A stretch of DNA of 64,000 nt, taken from contig NZ_OZ257126.1 in NCBI RefSeq assembly GCF_965278975.1, positions 1,178,001 through 1,242,000 of the forward strand, read 5' to 3'. The number at the start of each line of letters is the position of its first letter. Within the stretch, counting starts at the first letter, position 1. Origin of the DNA: Ferrovibrio sp965278975 (GTDB taxonomy: Bacteria > Pseudomonadota > Alphaproteobacteria > Ferrovibrionales > Ferrovibrionaceae). Below are positions 59,062-64,000 of the stretch, one piece after another. Below the pieces are notes generated by a model, which had not been told where the DNA came from, searched no databases, and worked only from the letters and a program-made list of their open reading frames with translations. The translations under genes were made by a program, and so were the position numbers.

Positions 59062-59946
59062 TCAGGCCATGGCCGGGCGGCGCCGTACCAGGCGCCTGAT
59101 AAGCCCGGCATTCACCATCAGCCCGAGTAGGATCAGCGCGGCGCCGGCGTATTTCACCGTCGACGGCGTTTCATCCAGCACCAGGGCGGCGCTGGCCAGG
59201 CCGAAAACCGGCACCAGCAGGGTGAAGGGCGCCACCAGGGATGCCGAATACTGCCGCAGCAACAGGCTCCAGGCAGCGAAGCAGGCCGTGGTGGAGAGCA
59301 GGCCGATATAGAGCACCGAGAGGATGCCGCGCAGGTCGAGGCCGCTTAAGGCCGCCATGATCTGCGCCTCGCCCTCGAAGATCCAGGACAGCGCGAACAT
59401 CGGCAGCGGCGGCACGGCGCCGACCCAGACCATGAAGGCGAGCGGATTGGGCGCCGCCGCCTTGCGCGTCAGGATATTGGCAAAACCCCAGCAGGCCGCC
59501 GCCGCAATGGCGATGGCGAAAGCCATGAAGCTGGCATCCAGCCCCATATCGACACCGATCACGCCCAGGCCCAGGGCTGCAATCGACAGCCCGGCCCATT
59601 GCATTGGCCCGGGCCGTTCGCTGAGCAGCAAAGCCGCGAAGGCAACGCTGAACAGCGCCTGCGCCTGCATCACCACGGAAGCCAGGCCCGCCGGCAGGCC
59701 ATGGTCCATCGCCAGGAACAGCAGGCTGAACTTCATGATGCCGAGCACCAGGCCGGTGCTGAGCACCCAGCGCCACGGCACACCCGGGCTGCGCAGGAAC
59801 AGCAGGAAGGGCAGGCTGGCGACGGTGAAGCGCAGGCCGTTGAACAGCAGCGGCGGGAAGGCATCGAGGCCGAACCGGATGACGACGAAATTGAAGCCCC
59901 AGATCGCCATGATCAGAATGGCGAGCAGGATATGGCGAGGCGACAT
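59062..59946 (-). CDS. EamA/DMT-family permease
   Basis: A 294-residue inner-membrane protein with ten predicted helices in two EamA repeats: the first opens ILLAILIMAIWGFNFVVIRFG, the second FMAFAIAIAAAACWGFANIL. Many members export amino acids or metabolites. Start MSPRHILLA at 59946; the frame is open upstream but the extension is polar and unlike the family. Divergent from the TctC gene. Confidence 0.92.
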   Translation of the reverse strand: MSPRHILLAILIMAIWGFNFVVIRFGLDAFPPLLFNGLRFTVASLPFLLFLRSPGVPWRWVLSTGLVLGIMKFSLLFLAMDHGLPAGLASVVMQAQALFSVAFAALLLSERPGPMQWAGLSIAALGLGVIGVDMGLDASFMAFAIAIAAAACWGFANILTRKAAAPNPLAFMVWVGAVPPLPMFALSWIFEGEAQIMAALSGLDLRGILSVLYIGLLSTTACFAAWSLLLRQYSASLVAPFTLLVPVFGLASAALVLDETPSTVKYAGAALILLGLMVNAGLIRRLVRRRPAMA

Positions 59947-60115
59947 GACGGCACGCGGAAAAGGAGGGGAGATTTTGCTTGGCGGCACTCTGCTCCCGGC
60001 CTCGGCCCTGATCCAGCCCCGGCTCCGGGGAAATATTGTCGGGGTGCATTTTTCACTCCCGCAAGGCGGGGCGGCGGGCGCATAGTGACCACACCGAATA
60101 TCGGGGGAAACGTTT

Positions 60116-61090
60116 ATGAAAATGCTTGCCGCCATCATTGGCGCCGCCGCCGCTTTCTGTCTCTCGCTTGGCCATGCCCAGGCCCAAAGCTATCCGGCCA
60201 AGCCGGTGCGCTTCCTGGTGCCGTTTGCGTCGGGCGGTTCCTCCGACATCATCGCGCGCTCGCTGGCCAACCATTATTCCAGTGCGCTGGGCCAGCAATT
60301 CGTGGTCGAGAACAAGGCCGGCGGCGCCGGCAATATCGCCATGGAGGAAACCAAGCGTGCCGCGCCCGATGGCTACACGCTGATCCTGGGCCATGTCGGC
60401 ACCCTGGCGGTGAACCCGGCGATGTTCGGGGCCAAGCTGCCTTATGACGCCGAGAAGGATTTCGCGCCGATCACCCTGCTGGCCCTGGTGCCGAACGTGA
60501 TCGCGGTGCATCCCGACCTGCCGGTGAAAACCCTGGCTGAGCTCGTCGCCTATGCCAAGGCCAATCCCGGCAAGCTGAATTACGGCACGGCGGGCAATGG
60601 CAGCGCCGGCCATCTGGCGATGGAATATTTCAAGCTGCAGTCGAAGGTGGATATCGCCCATATCCCCTATCGCGGCACCGGCCCGATGCTGACCGACCTG
60701 CTGGGCGGCCAGGTGCAGCTCACCTTCAACGGCATCCCGCCGATCCTCGGCCATATCAAGGCCGGCAAGCTGCGTCCGATCGCGGTCGGCTCGGCCAAGC
60801 GGGTTTCCTCGCTGCCGGATGTGCCGACCATCGCCGAAAGCGGCTTCCCCGGCTTCGAGACCTCGCAATGGTATGGCCTGATGGCGCCGGCCGGGGTGCC
60901 GAAGGCCGTGGTTGATCTGCTGCAGGCGGAAGCCGCCAAGGCCTTGAGCAGCGGCGATGCGCATCGCCGCATCACGGAAGATGGCGCGCTGACCGCCGCC
61001 GGCACGCCGGAAGCCTTCGCGCAGCTGATCGCGCGTGAGAAGCAGCGCTGGGGTGAAGTGGTGCGGGCGGCGAAAATCCAGCCGGACTGA
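60116..61090 (+). CDS. Tripartite tricarboxylate transporter binding protein (Bug/TctC)
   Basis: A 324-residue periplasmic substrate-binding protein with signal peptide MKMLAAIIGAAAAFCLSLGHAQAQ. Diagnostic segments are YPAKPVRFLVPFASGGSSDIIAR, GYTLILGHVGTLAVNP, and KLNYGTAGNGSAGHLAMEYF. Such proteins bind carboxylates for TctAB permeases, but no tctA or tctB is near, so it is an orphan that may serve a distant transporter or a sensor. The response regulator and histidine kinase next door suggest the latter as a possibility. Confidence 0.92.
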   Translation: MKMLAAIIGAAAAFCLSLGHAQAQSYPAKPVRFLVPFASGGSSDIIARSLANHYSSALGQQFVVENKAGGAGNIAMEETKRAAPDGYTLILGHVGTLAVNPAMFGAKLPYDAEKDFAPITLLALVPNVIAVHPDLPVKTLAELVAYAKANPGKLNYGTAGNGSAGHLAMEYFKLQSKVDIAHIPYRGTGPMLTDLLGGQVQLTFNGIPPILGHIKAGKLRPIAVGSAKRVSSLPDVPTIAESGFPGFETSQWYGLMAPAGVPKAVVDLLQAEAAKALSSGDAHRRITEDGALTAAGTPEAFAQLIAREKQRWGEVVRAAKIQPD

Positions 61091-61101
61091 ACGGCGGCAG
61101 C

Positions 61102-61470
61102 TTAAGCCGCCAGCGCCTGGCGCAAATCGCGCAGCGGCACCGGCTTGCGCAGGGTGCCGATGATGTTGAGGCCACGGCATTCCGCCAGCAATACCGCGTT
61201 ATGCGCATGCTGCAGATCGTAGCCGGAGACCAGCAGCACCTTGCCGTCATAGCCCTGTTTCGCCAGCCACATCACGATCTCGATGCCATCGCGATCCGGC
61301 ATCACCACATCCAGCACCACGATATCCGGCTTCTGCCGTGCGAAGGCCACATCGAAATCGGTTGACCGGGTCACCTCCGTCACCGTGTAGCCGAGCTGCA
61401 CCGCCACCCGGCCAACAATGGCGCAGATTGCGGCCTCGTCGTCGCAGATCATCAGATGCGGGTTCGTCAT
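61102..61470 (-). CDS. Single-domain response regulator
   Basis: A 122-residue receiver domain without an output domain. HLMICDDEAAICAIV holds the acidic pocket, Asp54 in IVVLDVVMPDRDG is the phospho-acceptor, and Lys in GTLRKPVPL completes the set. Its start overlaps the histidine kinase stop by 4 bases, so it is the probable second partner of that kinase. Confidence 0.92.
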   Translation of the reverse strand: MTNPHLMICDDEAAICAIVGRVAVQLGYTVTEVTRSTDFDVAFARQKPDIVVLDVVMPDRDGIEIVMWLAKQGYDGKVLLVSGYDLQHAHNAVLLAECRGLNIIGTLRKPVPLRDLRQALAA

Positions 61471-63812
61471 GACCAGGACTCCGGTTGTGCCATCGTGGTT
61501 TCGATTGTGTTGATCAGATCCTGCTTGCGGATCGGCTTGCGCAGGAAAGCATGATTATGGCCGGTCTGCCGCTTCAGGCTGTCGGCCGGCGGTTCCGAGC
61601 CGGACAAGAAGATGATGTGGCCGATCCAGCGATGCAGCGTCACCTGGCGCGCCAGATCGACACCACTGAGGCCGCCCGGCATCTGGATATCCGTGATCAT
61701 CAGATCGAAGCGGTCGCCGGCCTGTAGCCGTTCCATGGCGGCGGCACCGCTATTCACCTCGGTCACCGCATGACCCAGGGCGGTCAGCATCCAGCCCAGC
61801 ACGCTGCGCACATCATCGTCGTCATCCACCAGCAGGATGCGGTAACCGCCGCTGGGGGCGGCATCAGTCACGACGGCATCAGTCACGGCGGCATTCGTCA
61901 CGGCGGCATTCGTCACAGGGGCGGGCGGCGTGGCAGCAGGTGCGGGAATCGCTGCCGCTGCGGGGGTTTCCGTTGCTTTATCCATGGCAGTGGGCAGGGC
62001 GGCAGAGGCCGGCCTTGAAACATTCACCGGCGCGGCAGCGGCCAGCCGTTCCGTGGTCACCGGCAGGAAAATGCGGATCGTGGTGCCTTCGCCCGGGGCA
62101 CTCTGCACCCCGATGAAGCCCTGCGACTGGCGCACGAAGCCATGCACCATGCTCAGGCCCAGGCCGCTGCCCTGGCCGACCGGCTTGGTGGTGAAGAACG
62201 GATCAAAGGCCCGCGCCATTACCTCCGGGCTCATGCCGCCGCCGGTATCGCTGACCGCGAACAGGGCATAGACGCGGTCCGGATCGGGATGCGCATCCTC
62301 GCTGCCAAGGGCGAAGGCATCAACAAATCGGCCATAGACGCGATCAAGCGTCAGGGTCAGGCGACCGGCGCCATTGATCGCATCGCGCGCATTGATCGCC
62401 AGATTAAGAATGGCATTGTCGAGTTGCGCAGGGTCCACCTTGACGCAGAGCGGCGAGCGGTCATAGGCCAGCACCACATCGATATTGCTGCCGAGCGTGC
62501 GGCCCAGCATGTTGTGCAGGCTGGGCAGATGCGCCGCCAGATCAATCACCACCGGGCGCAAACTCTGGCGGCGACCGAAGGCCAGCAGGCGATGGGTCAG
62601 TTCGCTGCCGCGCTCAGCGGCACTGATCGCGCTGCTGAGACAGCTTGACTGCTGCGGCGGCAGATCCTGCTCCTGCAGCAATTCCAGATTGCCGAGAATC
62701 ACTGCCAGCATATTGTTGAAATCATGCGCGATGCCGCCGGTCAGCGCGCCAATGGCTTCCATCTTGTGCGCGTGGCGCAACTGCTCGGCCACCACATGGC
62801 GTTCCGTGGTGTCCATCGACAGGCCAAGCCATTGCTCGATGCGGCCTTGCGCATCCAGTTCCGGCACGGCGCGCGATTCCATCCAGCGCCAGCCGCCTTC
62901 GCCATCACTGATGCGGAATTCCCAGCGGATCGGCTCACGGCGGCGGAAGCCGGCCCGAATGATGCTGCGGACCGAGGCGCGGTCTTCGGGATGCACCACC
63001 TCTATCCATTCCGGGCTGCTCCAATCGGCTTTTGGCTCAGCTTTGCCGATGCGCAGCGGCGGATTGAAGCGGTAGCTCTCAAACCGGCCATCCGCGATCC
63101 AGACATTCTCCGTTGCGGCACGCAGTAGGGCGCGTAGCCGGCGGTCGCTTTCGCGCAAGGCCGCCTCGGCTTCCATCAGGTCGCGCACCGTCTCCGCCTC
63201 GGCCCGCATCGCCAGCCGCAGACGCACCACCACGATCACCAGCAGAAGGAAGACGCCGGCAATGGTGAAATAGAGGCGCAGTTGCAGCTTATCGAGCTGC
63301 TGGCTCTGGTGCCGGTGCACCAGTTCACTCAGCATTTCATGCTTCTGCTGCACACGCAGCAAGGCATTGCGCAGGGTGAAATCCGAACGCCAGCTGCCAT
63401 CGACACCGGCTTCCAGCGGGCGCATCGCCTCGCGCAACTGCCGCAGGTCGCGCTCCAGGTCCAGTACCGCCGTCTGTACGTCGCGCCGCACATCGTTGCG
63501 CATCAGGTCGATGGCGCTGTCGAGTTCATTGGTGCCGAGCCGCAGCAGCAGCATGATGCGGTCTCGGTCCGATTGCAGCGATTGTTCGTCGAGACTCAGC
63601 AACTGGGTCAGCCCCTGGGTCAGGTTGCTGGCCGAAATCTCCAGGGTGATGCGGCGCTCCTCGGTACTCGTCTGCAACTGCCGCTGCTCCAGGAACAGCC
63701 AGGCGAAGGCCACGCACAGCAATACCGGCAGCATCGCGGTGATCCAGAAGAACACCGCCGATGGCAGAGGCGGCTTGGGGCGCCGCCGGGTATCGGCAAA
63801 GAGATAAGCCAT
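61467..63812 (-). CDS. Hybrid sensor histidine kinase
   Basis: A 781-residue membrane sensor. Two transmembrane helices (about residues 18-42 and 178-200) enclose a helical periplasmic domain. A PAS-type domain follows (residues 225-340, WIEVVHPEDRASVRSIIR and WMESRAVPELDAQGRIEQW). The HisKA domain has His363 in GGIAHDFNNMLAV; the ATPase has N-box NLAINARDAING and G-boxes SDTGGGMSP and GQGSGLGLSMV. An Ala/Pro linker with four VTxAx repeats leads to a C-terminal receiver with Asp708 in LMITDIQMPGG. Its ligand is unknown. Confidence 0.95.
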   Translation of the reverse strand: MAYLFADTRRRPKPPLPSAVFFWITAMLPVLLCVAFAWLFLEQRQLQTSTEERRITLEISASNLTQGLTQLLSLDEQSLQSDRDRIMLLLRLGTNELDSAIDLMRNDVRRDVQTAVLDLERDLRQLREAMRPLEAGVDGSWRSDFTLRNALLRVQQKHEMLSELVHRHQSQQLDKLQLRLYFTIAGVFLLLVIVVVRLRLAMRAEAETVRDLMEAEAALRESDRRLRALLRAATENVWIADGRFESYRFNPPLRIGKAEPKADWSSPEWIEVVHPEDRASVRSIIRAGFRRREPIRWEFRISDGEGGWRWMESRAVPELDAQGRIEQWLGLSMDTTERHVVAEQLRHAHKMEAIGALTGGIAHDFNNMLAVILGNLELLQEQDLPPQQSSCLSSAISAAERGSELTHRLLAFGRRQSLRPVVIDLAAHLPSLHNMLGRTLGSNIDVVLAYDRSPLCVKVDPAQLDNAILNLAINARDAINGAGRLTLTLDRVYGRFVDAFALGSEDAHPDPDRVYALFAVSDTGGGMSPEVMARAFDPFFTTKPVGQGSGLGLSMVHGFVRQSQGFIGVQSAPGEGTTIRIFLPVTTERLAAAAPVNVSRPASAALPTAMDKATETPAAAAIPAPAATPPAPVTNAAVTNAAVTDAVVTDAAPSGGYRILLVDDDDDVRSVLGWMLTALGHAVTEVNSGAAAMERLQAGDRFDLMITDIQMPGGLSGVDLARQVTLHRWIGHIIFLSGSEPPADSLKRQTGHNHAFLRKPIRKQDLINTIETTMAQPESWS
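61857..61916 (-). repeat. 15-base tandem repeat in the kinase linker
   Basis: Four degenerate 15-base units encode VTNAA VTNAA VTDAV VTDAA (residues 633-652) between the kinase core and the receiver domain. It is a flexible linker whose length may vary between strains. Confidence 0.75.
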
Positions 63813-64000
63813 GTGTCTGTTGCCGGCGCGGCAGCTATCGCCGCCTGCCCGCTATTGCCTGTGCCTGTGAATGGTTCCGGCAGCACCGGCCCCCGCCCCC
63901 TGGGGAGACGATCCGGCCCGCGCTGCGCTCACAAGGCGCAGGAATACTACCACTGGCGGGTCTTTGCCCTGTTATTTTCCGCTAAGCGTGCAACGGGTGA
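63813..64000. other. Upstream region of the histidine kinase at the window edge
   Basis: 188 bases with no supported gene. It should hold the kinase promoter; I see no clear -35/-10 pair and no strong hairpin. Confidence 0.5.

Overview
The window is GC-rich, gene-dense chromosomal DNA of an alphaproteobacterium, most likely from the Rhodospirillales or a neighbouring order. This is inferred from gene content and order: mutM/ubiE/ubiB, a DUF3576 lipoprotein next to leuS-lptE-holA, the MaeB malic enzyme with a phosphotransacetylase-like tail, tandem alphaproteobacterial porins, a Bug/TctC binding protein and an Atm1-type ABC exporter. No rRNA, tRNA or CRISPR array was seen.

Layout. 1-3600 (minus): mutM, an enoyl-CoA hydratase, hisZ and the 5' part of purA. 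3649-5927: ubiE-ubiB for ubiquinone synthesis. 6129-8841: two tandem porins, each with its own terminator. 9181-15070: a TPR-methyltransferase, then DUF3576 lipoprotein-leuS-lptE-holA. 15316-20358: mutS and maeB, divergent. 20516-28546: DUF983, corA, a glycerophosphodiester phosphodiesterase, a TPR protein, an SDR, a GNAT, an alpha/beta hydrolase and two glycosyltransferases. 28670-30743: an LCAT-like acyltransferase and a Phd/VapC-type toxin-antitoxin pair. 30816-33401: thrS and infC, the latter with an ATA start. 33540-36336: a quinone oxidoreductase, a methyltransferase, a DUF4160 remnant and DUF2442. 36333-41086 (minus): rplU-rpmA-obgE-proB-proA-nadD; nadD has no ATG, GTG or TTG ahead of its nucleotide-binding motif. 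41293-48723: a lipid kinase, a TetR/NmrA-like divergent pair with twin operators, a TerB protein, a hydrolase, a DinG-like helicase and an S24 repressor-like protein. 48724-51217: a decayed prophage. 51268-56079: DUF952, a 2H phosphoesterase, pyrD, an FAH-family hydrolase and an Atm1-type ABC exporter. 56415-58038: psd and pssA. 58051-63812: small unknown genes, an EamA permease, a TctC protein, a response regulator and a hybrid histidine kinase.

The most unusual material is of four kinds. (1) The prophage remnant contains one uninterrupted ORF that appears to join the N-terminus of a portal protein to the nuclease domain of a terminase large subunit. (2) A 265-bp element at 56079-56343 has a 31-bp outer inverted repeat enclosing two perfect inner inverted repeats, so it can fold as a three-armed cloverleaf. 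(3) Two families of intergenic palindromic repeats (three copies each) sit between genes. (4) Two genes use non-standard start codons (infC, nadD), and the antitoxin gene is preceded by a duplicated start region that encodes a six-residue peptide.

All functional calls come from reading protein motifs and gene order by eye; no database search was run.
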